Of a stretch of DNA of 64,000 nucleotides, positions 9,142 through 17,183 are shown one piece after another. A program made the position numbers and the translations under genes. The stretch covers positions 186,001 to 250,000 of the forward strand of contig NZ_JACBXQ010000002.1 of the NCBI RefSeq assembly GCF_015863205.1, in the 5' to 3' direction. The stretch comes from Facklamia lactis. GTDB lineage: Bacteria; Bacillota; Bacilli; Lactobacillales; Aerococcaceae. The notes under the pieces are model-generated. The model saw only the letters and a program-made list of their open reading frames with translations, ran no database searches and was not told where the DNA came from. Numbering within the stretch: position 1 is the first letter of the stretch; each line of letters begins with the position of its first letter.

Positions 9142-9166
9142 TAATTTATTATAATAATAAATTATT
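9140..9166. promoter_or_regulatory. 27-bp AT-rich perfect palindrome upstream of nagE
   Basis: AATAATTTATTAT and ATAATAAATTATT form 13-base arms around one central base, overlapping the edge of the nagE -35 box. It could be the operator of a specific regulator of amino-sugar uptake. It is entirely A/T, so a structural role is also possible. Confidence 0.4.
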
Positions 9167-9239
9167 AATTCATGTAAGAATAATAATGTTAAAACAACCA
9201 AAAGTTAAATTTCTTTAACCTCAAAACTCCTCGTAAAAT

Positions 9240-9272
9240 AAAAAAAGCCGCATAGCATAGCTACACGGCTGA
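9240..9272 (-). terminator. Cold-shock gene terminator
   Basis: Read on the minus strand, AGCCGTGTAGC...GCATGCGGCT-like arms (AGCCG/CGGCT core) are followed by TTTTTTT. It lies about 17 bases after the cold-shock stop codon. Confidence 0.75.
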
Positions 9273-9288
9273 ATCTTTTAGTTAATAA

Positions 9289-9489
9289 TTAGTTAAGAGT
9301 AACGTTAGTTGCTTGTAAACCACGTTGTCCTTGTTCTACATCAAAAGAAACTGATTGTCCTTCTTCTAATGTTTTGAAGCCATCTTTATTAATTGCTGAG
9401 AAATGTACAAAAACATCTTCTCCGCCTTCTTGTTCGATAAAGCCGAAACCTTTGTCTGAGTTAAACCATTTTACTGTTCCATTATTCAT
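9289..9489 (-). CDS. Cold-shock protein (CspA family)
   Basis: A 66-residue single cold-shock domain RNA chaperone of canonical length. It contains RNP1-like KGFGFIEQ and RNP2-like VFVHFSAI, plus the start [17 protein letters not shown]. These proteins melt RNA structure and assist translation and transcription antitermination. It is monocistronic, with a strong promoter about 120 bases upstream and an untranslated leader of the length usual for csp genes. The ribosome binding site is AAGGAGG. Confidence 0.95.
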   Translation of the reverse strand: MNNGTVKWFNSDKGFGFIEQEGGEDVFVHFSAINKDGFKTLEEGQSVSFDVEQGQRGLQATNVTLN

Positions 9490-9609
9490 AATGAAATCCT
9501 CCTTGTTGCGCTATGCGCTATTATTATTTTTTGCAGTACATTTAAGATAAAGAAAAGGATTAATTATGAATTAAAAACTTTTAAATATTTAAAGATGTCT
9601 ACAAGAAGT

Positions 9610-9638
9610 ATCATATCTCTTTTTTTATTATAAGTCAA
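9610..9638 (-). promoter_or_regulatory. csp promoter
   Basis: TTGACT (9633-9638) and TATGAT (9610-9615) with a 17-base spacer on the minus strand. This gives a 5' leader of about 115 bases containing a short GCGCATAGCGC inverted repeat just ahead of the ribosome binding site, as is common for cold-shock leaders. Confidence 0.75.
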
Positions 9639-9704
9639 GATATATATTTTTTACTAACAAGAATTCTAATTTAATAACTTGTTATTTTCGTGATAAACTA
9701 ACAA

Positions 9705-10238
9705 CTATTTAACCATTGAAATATGCGCATCAACAGCCGTTTGCAGAAAGTCCAAGGTATCTTGTGGAGCCTTACCATTTTCATCTAATAATTCTTGTGA
9801 ATTTGCTAAATAAACTTCTGGTTGAGTCACCATTGGCATTCCTAAGAATGTTAAAATTTGACGAAGATGATGATTAGCTCCAAAACCTGATATTCCTGAA
9901 ATAGAGTGTGAAGCGATCAAGGTTGGCTTACCTCCCCACACTGACTCTCCCCATGGTCGCGAAGCAACATCTAATGCATTCTTTAGAGCAGCTGAAATGG
10001 AACGATTATGCTCAGGTGTCACAAACAAGATAGCATCTTGACGTTCTACATCCTGACGAAATTCAGTGTATTCTTGTGGAGAATTAGCATCTAAGTCTTG
10101 ATTATATAGTGGTAAATTTGCAATATCTAAATATTCAATTTCAGTTCCTTCAGGATACAATGGTGCAATGTTGTCTGCCCATTGTTTTGAAAAAGAATTT
10201 GCTCGGGTTGAACCAACGATTATTCCTAATTTTGTCAT
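9705..10238 (-). CDS. NADPH-dependent FMN reductase-family flavoprotein
   Basis: A 177-residue flavodoxin-fold oxidoreductase. The FMN phosphate loop is GSTRANSFSKQWA at the N-terminus; further blocks are LPLYNQDLD, VTPEHNRSISAALKNALD (typical PEYN-like loop) and GGKPTLIASHSISG. Family members reduce quinones, azo compounds, chromate or free FMN with NAD(P)H; the physiological substrate cannot be inferred. ATG 10238 is chosen because AAGGATGAG precedes it and the flavin loop begins at residue 7. An upstream open frame to 10319 adds no family sequence. It appears monocistronic. Confidence 0.9.
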   Translation of the reverse strand: MTKLGIIVGSTRANSFSKQWADNIAPLYPEGTEIEYLDIANLPLYNQDLDANSPQEYTEFRQDVERQDAILFVTPEHNRSISAALKNALDVASRPWGESVWGGKPTLIASHSISGISGFGANHHLRQILTFLGMPMVTQPEVYLANSQELLDENGKAPQDTLDFLQTAVDAHISMVK

Positions 10239-10366
10239 ATTCTCATCCTTTTCTATTGTTTTCTTATATCTATCGTAACGAACTAATTTTATTATATCTC
10301 GAATTCGAATCATCTGCAAGTGATTTGCTCTTCCAATGCTTCCCTTTATATTTTTAACAAAAAAAG

Positions 10367-10394
10367 AAAACTTACTAACCTTATAGTAAGTTTT
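10367..10394 (-). terminator. Terminator of the GST-like gene
   Basis: AAAACTTACT aaccttat AGTAAGTTTT forms a 10-bp stem. On the minus strand it is followed by C then a run of T, 12 bases past the stop of the GST-like gene. Confidence 0.8.
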
Positions 10395-10405
10395 TCAATA
10401 TTTAT

Positions 10406-11263
10406 TTATGCTTCTTCCCAATAGGACATATCTGGTAATAACGGTACGACCTCTCGTTTGAAAAAGATTCTCCCTGTTTTACCAGAGTATTGACCTATCA
10501 CATATTCTTCAAAATTAGTAGCTTCTTTAAAAGCAGGCATATTGTAAAGTTGTTTCATATAACGCCATAAATTTGGATAATCTTGTAGCTTTCGGCTAGC
10601 TAATCCATATACCGGTACATAAAGAATATCATGCCTAATAAGAGGCGTATAAAGAACGATATCAGCAGCAGAAATCTGATTGCCAATAACAAATTCATTT
10701 GTTTCAAAATGCGCATCGAGTTTTTCTAAAATATTAAAATAAGCTTCTGCATTCTCATCAAATTCTTCCTGCTTGCGTGCATATCCAGCCCGATTGGCTG
10801 CACCAAGAACATCTTTTGCAATTTTCTCAATCCACTGATCTATCTCTGCTCGTAATTCTTCCGGATAGATATCAGGAGCGTCCTCACTGTGAAGTGGTTT
10901 AAAACGTGTTGCAAAATCTCTTAAAATATCCAAAGACTCCTGATTTACTACTGTATTATTACTAGTATCAATTAGAGCTGGAACTGAAAAAGGTCCCTCA
11001 TATGCTGGATGTGTGTTTTTATAAAGTTCGGAAACATAAGTCACACCCAAAACTGGGTCTTTCGATCCTTCCTGATTAGTAAAATCCCATATTTTAGCTG
11101 TTTTTATTGGACTAGTGACTGCTAACGATACGGCTTCCTCTAATCCTAAGAGTCTTCTAGCAATTTCTGCTCTTTGAGCATAGGGACAGGGAAATGCAAA
11201 AACTAAACGATAACGCCCTGACTCTACGGGATATTGAAAATCCTTGTTATATACTTTAGACAT
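10406..11263 (-). CDS. Xi-class glutathione transferase-like (glutathionyl-hydroquinone reductase family)
   Basis: A 285-residue protein with an N-terminal thioredoxin-like domain and an all-helical C-terminal domain. The active-site motif is CPYA with Cys26, matching the C-P-[WY]-A motif of Xi-class enzymes that reduce glutathionyl-hydroquinones. The block FSVPALIDTSNNTVVNQES is the usual cis-Pro and glutathione-gamma-Glu region. The C-terminal half carries the family stretch ADIVLYTPLIRHDILYVPVYG. Many Bacillota lack glutathione, so the thiol used here may differ. It is preceded by its own space and followed by a terminator, so it is probably transcribed alone. Confidence 0.85.
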   Translation of the reverse strand: MSKVYNKDFQYPVESGRYRLVFAFPCPYAQRAEIARRLLGLEEAVSLAVTSPIKTAKIWDFTNQEGSKDPVLGVTYVSELYKNTHPAYEGPFSVPALIDTSNNTVVNQESLDILRDFATRFKPLHSEDAPDIYPEELRAEIDQWIEKIAKDVLGAANRAGYARKQEEFDENAEAYFNILEKLDAHFETNEFVIGNQISAADIVLYTPLIRHDILYVPVYGLASRKLQDYPNLWRYMKQLYNMPAFKEATNFEEYVIGQYSGKTGRIFFKREVVPLLPDMSYWEEA

Positions 11264-11323
11264 CTTATCACTCCTTGATCTTGATAATTCTATTATATCA
11301 ACTTATTTCAATTAATAGCGAAC

Positions 11324-11776
11324 TTATTGCTTTATTTCTTTTAATATCAAGGTAAAACGCTTATAGAAAATTTGTCGATGATCTTTTGTAAACTTACTAG
11401 GCCCTTTTGTATGCTTTCCTGCCTTCCTCATTATCTGCGAGTGATGCCGTTGCTCAAGCAACCGATTAATATTATGCTCGGTGTATTCTTCACCTGAATG
11501 ATGGAATACTCGAATCTTATCCATCATCAATACTGCTAAGCCATAATCTTGCGTGACCAAAATATCTCCAGGCGAAGCTAAAGCTACAATCTTATAATCC
11601 ACTGCATCATTTCCTGGATCAACATAATAATATTTTATTCCTTTGTTATCACCCTCTTTAGTTGAAGGATAATGATCGATACTTGTCACCATCACTACAA
11701 AAATATTAAACATTTGACCTAATTCTATAATCTCATTTTTTACAGGACAGGCATCTGCATCCACTAATATTCTCAA
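11324..11776 (-). CDS. YaiI/YqxD-family protein (DUF188)
   Basis: A 150-residue protein beginning MRILVDADACPVKNEI, the family hallmark with Asp residues of a PIN-like nuclease fold. A second acidic block ASPGDILVTQDYGLAVLM and the C-terminal GPSKFTKDHRQIFYKRF are also typical. The biochemical role is unknown in the literature I recall; the PIN-like acidic cluster suggests a nuclease. No operon partner is evident: upstream lies the GST gene (61 bases beyond its stop) and downstream the corrinoid island. Confidence 0.9.
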   Translation of the reverse strand: MRILVDADACPVKNEIIELGQMFNIFVVMVTSIDHYPSTKEGDNKGIKYYYVDPGNDAVDYKIVALASPGDILVTQDYGLAVLMMDKIRVFHHSGEEYTEHNINRLLEQRHHSQIMRKAGKHTKGPSKFTKDHRQIFYKRFTLILKEIKQ

Positions 11777-11889
11777 TCATTCATCCTCCCCTTCACTTTC
11801 CTCTCCATGTACCTTTTACCATTCATTCTATCTTACAATTAAAGCAAACAGTGATATCTTGTGCTTTGTTTTTTTATGATTGAATAATT

Positions 11890-12975
11890 TTAGCGATAAA
11901 GTCTAACAACTTGTTCATAACTTGCATAGTAGCGTACAGCATCCATATAATGTTGGATATTGTCTAAAGGCGCTCTTAAAGGCATATCACACCCTAATCC
12001 TAGAGTGGCTTTAGAAGGATCACCATAAACTCGCTCGACACAATTTTGTACAGCTTGATACACTTCCTGTTTACTACCTTTATACATCACTTCAACCGGT
12101 GCTACATTTCCTGTAATAGTAAACTTATCCGAAAAATAATCTACTGCTTGCTTAATATCACTAGCATTATCAATGGAAAAAGTGGAAAGATCAAGACTTT
12201 TAATCTCTGGCCAAATTCTCTCAACATTTCCACACATATGTAAGCTAGGTTTATGACCAGCAGAATGGTTAATATAATTTACTATTTCTTGTAAATAAGG
12301 ATAGGCGAACGCTCTAAAATATTTGGGAGGCAGGAGAGAACCTGATGCAACAGGATCAGCTAGAGCAAAAGTAATGCCAGGAATATTTTTATAAGCATCT
12401 ACGATTCTTTTTTGGGTTTGGACAATTAGTTCGAGCAGTTGCTTTAGTTGTTCCGGATTACGTCTCATATCTCTAAGCAGCGTCTCAGTCCCTCTTAAAT
12501 AAGAGGCAATTGTGAGAGGTCCCCCAACTGATGTGCCAATATTTACAATACCAGCCCCTCCATCCGATAAGCTTTCAACTACCTTGTGATATAGCCTTAT
12601 CCTTGGATGGTTATCTGAGAAATTCATTTCGATCCCCTTCATCTGTCCATAATCACCTAATACATATGAAGCAATCTTTGGCAAATCATCGTCTAAATAC
12701 TTTACCTCTGCCCCAAGACTTTCTGCAATCCCCCTTGAATTAGGCCCCGTAAACAACCAATCCATTCCATAATCATCATAGGCTCTAAATTCAGCCTCGA
12801 CAATTTTATCTACATCGAAATACAAGTCTTTAACCTTACAATCAATAAGCTTTGACTTAATATCAGGAATAAATAGATTAACAGGCATTCGATCAAAACT
12901 TTCTCCTTTTCTGATTGCTTCTGCCCGCTCGATAGGGGTCATTTGATCTTCTGGATGTTTCTCTAATTTCTTCAT
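11890..12975 (-). CDS. UroD-fold cobalamin-dependent methyltransferase (MtaA/MtbA-like)
   Basis: A 361-residue protein of the uroporphyrinogen decarboxylase superfamily. It keeps the zinc-site residues of methylcobamide:thiol methyltransferases: His246 and Cys248 in LHMCGN and Cys329 in LGLGCDMPL, rather than the UroD decarboxylase residues. Such enzymes move methyl groups between a corrinoid protein and a thiol or substrate. It is the last gene of the minus-strand unit UroD-like / corrinoid protein / reactivase / this gene, 7 bases after the reactivase. Substrate and direction (demethylation of a methylated compound or transfer to an acceptor) are not visible. No coenzyme M pathway is expected in this type of organism, so the acceptor is an open question. 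Confidence 0.85.
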   Translation of the reverse strand: MKKLEKHPEDQMTPIERAEAIRKGESFDRMPVNLFIPDIKSKLIDCKVKDLYFDVDKIVEAEFRAYDDYGMDWLFTGPNSRGIAESLGAEVKYLDDDLPKIASYVLGDYGQMKGIEMNFSDNHPRIRLYHKVVESLSDGGAGIVNIGTSVGGPLTIASYLRGTETLLRDMRRNPEQLKQLLELIVQTQKRIVDAYKNIPGITFALADPVASGSLLPPKYFRAFAYPYLQEIVNYINHSAGHKPSLHMCGNVERIWPEIKSLDLSTFSIDNASDIKQAVDYFSDKFTITGNVAPVEVMYKGSKQEVYQAVQNCVERVYGDPSKATLGLGCDMPLRAPLDNIQHYMDAVRYYASYEQVVRLYR

Positions 12976-12982
12976 TAATTAC

Positions 12983-14632
12983 CTATTTCTCCTTTTCAAT
13001 TGGAAATACAGTCGCTTTAGCAAAAGTTCGATCATAATCTTCTAAGTAAGAAAGTTCAACGTGTTGAATACTGTCCACGATTTCATTAGACCGATCATAT
13101 ATTCTTCGATTTAATGCTACTATATAGCAACCGGCTTTAGAAGCATTTCCAACATACTCAATTTTCTCCTTCATCCCTTGAGGAATCAATCCAACCCCCA
13201 CTAATGAATCTGGTGTAACATAAGATCCAAATTGTCCTGCAATATAAACAACTTCAATGGATGTTTCATCTGTTTCTGAAACTTGAAGCAAACACTGTAT
13301 TCCCGATAAAATAGCTCCCTTCGCCAATTGGATCTGTCGAATATCTTTTTGTGAGAGATAAATATTTCTTTTTTTATCAACCCATACGCGCTTATTTTCT
13401 TGATCAATGTACCTTGCTAAACGCTCATCAATCTGATCGATTTTCGCAATATTTCCTCTTGATGTAATTAAGCCCACTTTTAAAAATTCCCTTACCAAAG
13501 CGAGAATACCTGAGCCACAAATCCCAACTGCTTTCTTACAATTAATTGTCTTATAGCGCAGAGTCCCTCTTACAAAACTCGCTTCTTCAATCGCTCCAGA
13601 TTGAGCAGTCACTCCGCAAGCAATATTCATTCCTTCTAAGGCCGGTCCCGCAGCACAAGATGTAGAATAAAGACGTCCTCGATCCATTAAAACCATCTCA
13701 CCGTTTGTACCAATATCTACCAAAAGAGCCGTACCTGAATAACGATAAAGGGCTGTTGCAATAATCCCCGCTACAATATCGCCTCCAACAAATGCTGAAA
13801 TATTTGGCAATGTCATCACTATCCCTTTGCCAAATTGTTTAAAACCTAACGCTTCAAAAGAATACTCTTGCGAGCTTGTAACGGCTAAGCTATAAGGCGC
13901 AAGCCCAAGTGACTCGGGGGATACATTCAATACAATGTGATTCATCACGGCATTTCCAGCGATGAAAATCCCGTAGATAGAGGTTAGGGCGATATCATTT
14001 GAAACACACAATTGTTCACCTAAGTTTTGAATCGTTTCAATTACCATCGTCTGCATTTCCTTCAACTTTTTATCATCTCTTTGAATAGCCGTAATACGAG
14101 ACATCACATCTTGACCATATATACGCTGAGGATTTAAGCTGGTCATCGTTGCTAGTTCCAGGCCCCGTTCAACATCCACTAAAGAAACAACAATCGTTGT
14201 AGAACCAATATCGACGACTAAACAAGCTAATATCGGTTTAATAGCAAGTTTTTCAATTCGCATTTCATTAAAAAAGACCGTTTGCTCATCTTTTGAATAA
14301 CGTATCACAGGGTCAAGAAGAAAAGGTGCATACTTACCCTCATGCAAAATAATCTTTGTATTTTGATCTTGAACGATTTCATCTGACTCAAAGAGCACTT
14401 CTACTTCTTCTGTTCCCTCCATATGACAAGCTAAACGATATCCTTGCTCAATTTCAAGTTGGGATAAAATTTTCCGATCAGCTGCCTGAATAGGGGGCGA
14501 TTTTTCAGAAAGTACTTTTACCTTACATTTACCACACGTACCTCCTCCACCGCAGGGAAAGACCACCTTGTTTTTTTCACTTAATTCTCTAAACAAATTC
14601 ACCCGTTTACTTTTTATTATCACTGCAACCAT
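12983..14632 (-). CDS. Corrinoid activation/reactivation ATPase (RACo/RamA-like, 2Fe-2S plus ASKHA)
   Basis: 549 residues. The N-terminal ferredoxin-like domain has Cys27, Cys33, Cys36 and Cys69 arranged for a 2Fe-2S cluster (CGGGGTCGKC ... ACHMEG). It is followed by an ASKHA ATPase-like core with LVVDIGSTTIVVSL, LLVDIGTNGEMVLM and GSGILALVREFL. Enzymes of this kind re-reduce inactive Co(II) corrinoid to Co(I) using ATP. That role fits its position immediately downstream of the corrinoid protein (13 bases) and ahead of the UroD-like methyltransferase. Unlike archaeal RamA it has its Fe-S site at the N-terminus, as in acetogen RACo. Confidence in the family is high; the partner is inferred from adjacency. 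Confidence 0.9.
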   Translation of the reverse strand: MVAVIIKSKRVNLFRELSEKNKVVFPCGGGGTCGKCKVKVLSEKSPPIQAADRKILSQLEIEQGYRLACHMEGTEEVEVLFESDEIVQDQNTKIILHEGKYAPFLLDPVIRYSKDEQTVFFNEMRIEKLAIKPILACLVVDIGSTTIVVSLVDVERGLELATMTSLNPQRIYGQDVMSRITAIQRDDKKLKEMQTMVIETIQNLGEQLCVSNDIALTSIYGIFIAGNAVMNHIVLNVSPESLGLAPYSLAVTSSQEYSFEALGFKQFGKGIVMTLPNISAFVGGDIVAGIIATALYRYSGTALLVDIGTNGEMVLMDRGRLYSTSCAAGPALEGMNIACGVTAQSGAIEEASFVRGTLRYKTINCKKAVGICGSGILALVREFLKVGLITSRGNIAKIDQIDERLARYIDQENKRVWVDKKRNIYLSQKDIRQIQLAKGAILSGIQCLLQVSETDETSIEVVYIAGQFGSYVTPDSLVGVGLIPQGMKEKIEYVGNASKAGCYIVALNRRIYDRSNEIVDSIQHVELSYLEDYDRTFAKATVFPIEKEK

Positions 14633-14645
14633 CTCCCATCAAGCA

Positions 14646-15296
14646 TTAGGCAATTTCTAACACTTTTTTTGCAACAATGACAGCCTCAGTAGCATTGGCG
14701 GCATAAGCATCTGCCCCGATTTCTTGAGCATATTTCTCTGTAACTGGACCTCCCCCAATCATCACTTTAAATTGATCACGCACTCCTTTCTCTTTTAACA
14801 TTTCTATAACTTTCCGCATATTCTCCATCGTAGTTGACATCAAAGAAGACATACAGATCATTTGGGCTTTTTCTTCAATAGCCGTTTCAACAAAAAGTTC
14901 TATTAAAACATCTTTCCCTAAATCAATCATCTCAAACCCTGCTGTTTCTAACATCATTTTGACCAAATTCTTTCCAATATCATGGGTATCTCCTTGGATA
15001 TCACCAATTACAATTTTACCAAGTTTAGGTTTTTCATCACCATGACTTAAGCACGGTTTTAAAATATCTAATGCCATGTACATGGTATCCGCAGCAAACA
15101 AAAGATCTGTCACAAAATATTCTTCTTCATCAAAAGCAACTCCCACTCGATCCATACCTGGAATTAAACCATGATCGATTGCTTCCATCGCATCATAACC
15201 CTCTGACAAATAATCTTCTACCAATGGAATAATATTATCTTCTTCCATCTCAAATACTAAATCAGATAATTGTTTAAAATAGTCTTCTTTTTTCAT
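14646..15296 (-). CDS. Corrinoid (B12)-binding methyl-carrier protein (MtaC/MttC type)
   Basis: A 216-residue two-domain protein: an N-terminal helical cap domain (residues 1-90) and a Rossmann-like B12 domain. The cobalt-coordinating motif is GDIQGDTHDIGKNLV, with the lower-ligand His105 in the D-x-H-D-x-G pattern, followed by the characteristic SSLMSTTMENM and IGGGPVT loops. It carries the methyl group between two methyltransferases. Immediate neighbours are a UroD-like protein upstream (25 bases) and a reactivating ATPase downstream, so the three form a methyl-transfer module. No MttB- or MtaB-type substrate methyltransferase is present in the window, so a UroD-like paralogue may act on the substrate. 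Confidence 0.95.
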   Translation of the reverse strand: MKKEDYFKQLSDLVFEMEEDNIIPLVEDYLSEGYDAMEAIDHGLIPGMDRVGVAFDEEEYFVTDLLFAADTMYMALDILKPCLSHGDEKPKLGKIVIGDIQGDTHDIGKNLVKMMLETAGFEMIDLGKDVLIELFVETAIEEKAQMICMSSLMSTTMENMRKVIEMLKEKGVRDQFKVMIGGGPVTEKYAQEIGADAYAANATEAVIVAKKVLEIA

Positions 15297-15321
15297 CTTC
15301 CACTCCCTGAATATTATTTTC

Positions 15322-16110
15322 TTATAAAGAAATCAATTGATAGCCTTCTTCGATTGGAACTTCTAATTTAAAGGCAGAGCATGAAGAGGCATAAAATGGC
15401 CCCACTTTGGACGGTCGTATACTATCCATGATTTCTAGCGTCAAAAAAACTCTAGGACAAAGTAATACCTTTGCCTGCTGAAACTCTTCAACGACTGGTA
15501 AAATCTTCAATAGTAAAGGTCCCAAATACTTCCGAGCAAATTTTGGTCCCACAATATCAACTCCTGCAACGGCATCCGTAAAATAAATATAGTCAACGCC
15601 CCAACTATCTAGCCACACTAAATAGTTTCGTAAAATTTCTATGATCCGCCCTGTAATTTGTTCAAATTCATTTGGAGATCTTCGCGTCATGACGATTAAT
15701 TTCTCATAGGGCAAAAAAGCATTCATGGTGGTAAATACCCCTGAGACTTCAACTAACACTGTCTCATTTTGTGCTTTTAATAACTCAATCGTTTTACGAA
15801 AATGATTAAGATCTGATTCTTGCAATTTTAAATTTTGGAGTTGAAGTCTTGCTTTCTCTTCTGACCATCCATTTTCATTAACTGTTATTCCCAAACGCCA
15901 ATTATATTCAAGTTTGACTCCTAAAGCTCTCTGAAAGGGTTCATCTTGAATCGGCAAAGTAATTCGTTGATTCGACTGAAATTTTTTTAACTCGATCGCT
16001 TTATTTGCTAGAAGTTCAGGATTCTCTGTCACATTATTCCAGTCTAAATCTTTAAAATTTTCAGGATACTTCATCATTTTGGAAATTAAGCGACAATTCC
16101 CTGGTCTCAC
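15322..16110 (-). CDS. Divergent UroD-like protein lacking the usual zinc His
   Basis: A 262-residue protein, shorter than the other two UroD-fold proteins here (344 and 361). The middle resembles the UroD superfamily (FTDAVAGVDIVGPKFARKYLGPLLLKILPVVEEF), but the H-x-C-G zinc motif is replaced by VLLCPR and the distal Gly-Cys-Asp by ASSCSAFK. It is the first gene of the corrinoid operon. The start is a GTG at 16110 behind AAAGGGATG; an ATG 9 bases earlier is out of frame. It may be a specialised substrate methyltransferase using a different metal site, or a non-catalytic partner. I am confident of a TIM-barrel of this superfamily but not of the function. Confidence 0.65.
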   Translation of the reverse strand: MRPGNCRLISKMMKYPENFKDLDWNNVTENPELLANKAIELKKFQSNQRITLPIQDEPFQRALGVKLEYNWRLGITVNENGWSEEKARLQLQNLKLQESDLNHFRKTIELLKAQNETVLVEVSGVFTTMNAFLPYEKLIVMTRRSPNEFEQITGRIIEILRNYLVWLDSWGVDYIYFTDAVAGVDIVGPKFARKYLGPLLLKILPVVEEFQQAKVLLCPRVFLTLEIMDSIRPSKVGPFYASSCSAFKLEVPIEEGYQLISL

Positions 16111-16147
16111 TTACTCATCCCTTTCAAATCTATGTATAGATAAAGCC

Positions 16148-16153
16148 ATTATA
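16148..16153 (-). promoter_or_regulatory. Putative -10 box of the corrinoid operon
   Basis: TATAAT on the minus strand, 38 bases ahead of the GTG start at 16110. The -35 region is only weakly matched (TTTTCA at an 18-base spacing). Support comes mainly from its position between the terminator at 16211-16240 and the first gene. Confidence 0.45.
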
Positions 16154-16210
16154 CCCAATAATAAGCAGAAATGAAAACTCTACCATAATTTTCATCTTTA
16201 CATTTTTAAA

Positions 16211-16240
16211 AAAACTTCTGAACATTCATTCAGAAGTTTT
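16211..16240 (-). terminator. Terminator between the ABC-importer operon and the corrinoid operon
   Basis: AAAACTTCTG aacattcatt CAGAAGTTTT has a perfect 10-bp stem followed by T's on the minus strand. It shows that the transporter unit ends after the gene at 16246 and that the corrinoid genes have their own promoter. Confidence 0.85.
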
Positions 16241-16245
16241 ATCAT

Positions 16246-17151
16246 TTATCGATCATTAGACGCTGCCATTCGGTGAACAGTATGTCTCAGTCCTCGAACT
16301 GCCATAGACAAGGTATAGATATTCTCATAAGGCGCCATTCCAGCATACCCAGTTGCTCCAATATGGTGAATATCTACTCCTGCCATTTTATTCCAGAGAG
16401 CGATTTGTTGAATCGTTTCTTTTTCGCTCGCTTCCTGACTTGTCCCAATAGCAGAAATGACTAAACAATTTCTGGCGTGTATATACTGGCTTGCTTGAGC
16501 CAATTTGTCAATTGTGACCCCTGGTACCGTTCCTGGCGCAGGCAGTAAAATGATATCAGCTCCATTATCAATAAAGCTCTTCAGAATATTTTGATCAAAC
16601 AAGTCTTCTTCAACCCCGGCAGTGTGCATTTTCCCTACCATAATTATCCCTTTAAAATATCGGCGCATCTCTTTAATAGATTCTGATATTTTTTTGCTTG
16701 TCACACCTGAAGAAGGGTTGCCCGTTAATAAAATAAAATCGTATCCATCTTCTTGACACTTCTGATAGTTTTCTCTATTTGCCTGTCTCCCCTTCGGGAT
16801 CAATTTAGATTCAGAAACCATTTCAGCATTGGGATCCACCGGTTCCAAATTTACACCAATCGGGCACCCAGCCAACTTCTTTAATAACTGAATGGGGTGT
16901 TCACTTTCGGGCAATGCGCCAATAAATGGTTGTTGCACATCTAATTTATTCAGTAAGACTAAATCTGCAGAAAATGCACGAGCAATTTCTGCATTTGTTA
17001 CATTAAATGGTACTGGATTAACGGTTGCTTGAACTTCTGACATAATCACTCGTCCCTCAGCTGCCTTAATAGATTGTAACAATTCTTGACAATTCATTCT
17101 CTGAAAATCTTGTGCTGTACAATCTAATAAGCGCTTTACTTTTTGTTCCAT
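16246..17151 (-). CDS. TIM-barrel-like protein of unknown function (possibly DUF7916-like)
   Basis: 301 residues, soluble, with alternating beta strands and helices characteristic of a (beta/alpha)8 barrel. Suggestive loops are VNLEPVDPNAE, DFILLTGNPSSGV, IIMVGKMHTAGVE, ADIILLPAPGTVPGVT and the C-terminal HHIGATGYAGMAPYENI. Distantly related proteins are often labelled phosphonomutase-like or HAD-like without evidence. I recall a DUF7916 family of this sort but cannot confirm it. It is translated just after the ABC ATPase gene (32 bases), as the last gene of the importer operon. It probably handles the imported compound or a phosphorylated derivative; GNPSSGV and GTVPGVT are possible phosphate loops. 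No catalytic role can be assigned. Confidence 0.5.
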   Translation of the reverse strand: MEQKVKRLLDCTAQDFQRMNCQELLQSIKAAEGRVIMSEVQATVNPVPFNVTNAEIARAFSADLVLLNKLDVQQPFIGALPESEHPIQLLKKLAGCPIGVNLEPVDPNAEMVSESKLIPKGRQANRENYQKCQEDGYDFILLTGNPSSGVTSKKISESIKEMRRYFKGIIMVGKMHTAGVEEDLFDQNILKSFIDNGADIILLPAPGTVPGVTIDKLAQASQYIHARNCLVISAIGTSQEASEKETIQQIALWNKMAGVDIHHIGATGYAGMAPYENIYTLSMAVRGLRHTVHRMAASNDR

Positions 17152-17183
17152 TGTCTGAATCTCCTATTCTGCTAATTTTTTAA

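Noticed and set aside
11324-11776. YaiI protein as part of the corrinoid island
   Set aside because: The YaiI gene lies downstream of the last corrinoid gene across a 113-base gap and is a widespread housekeeping-type family.
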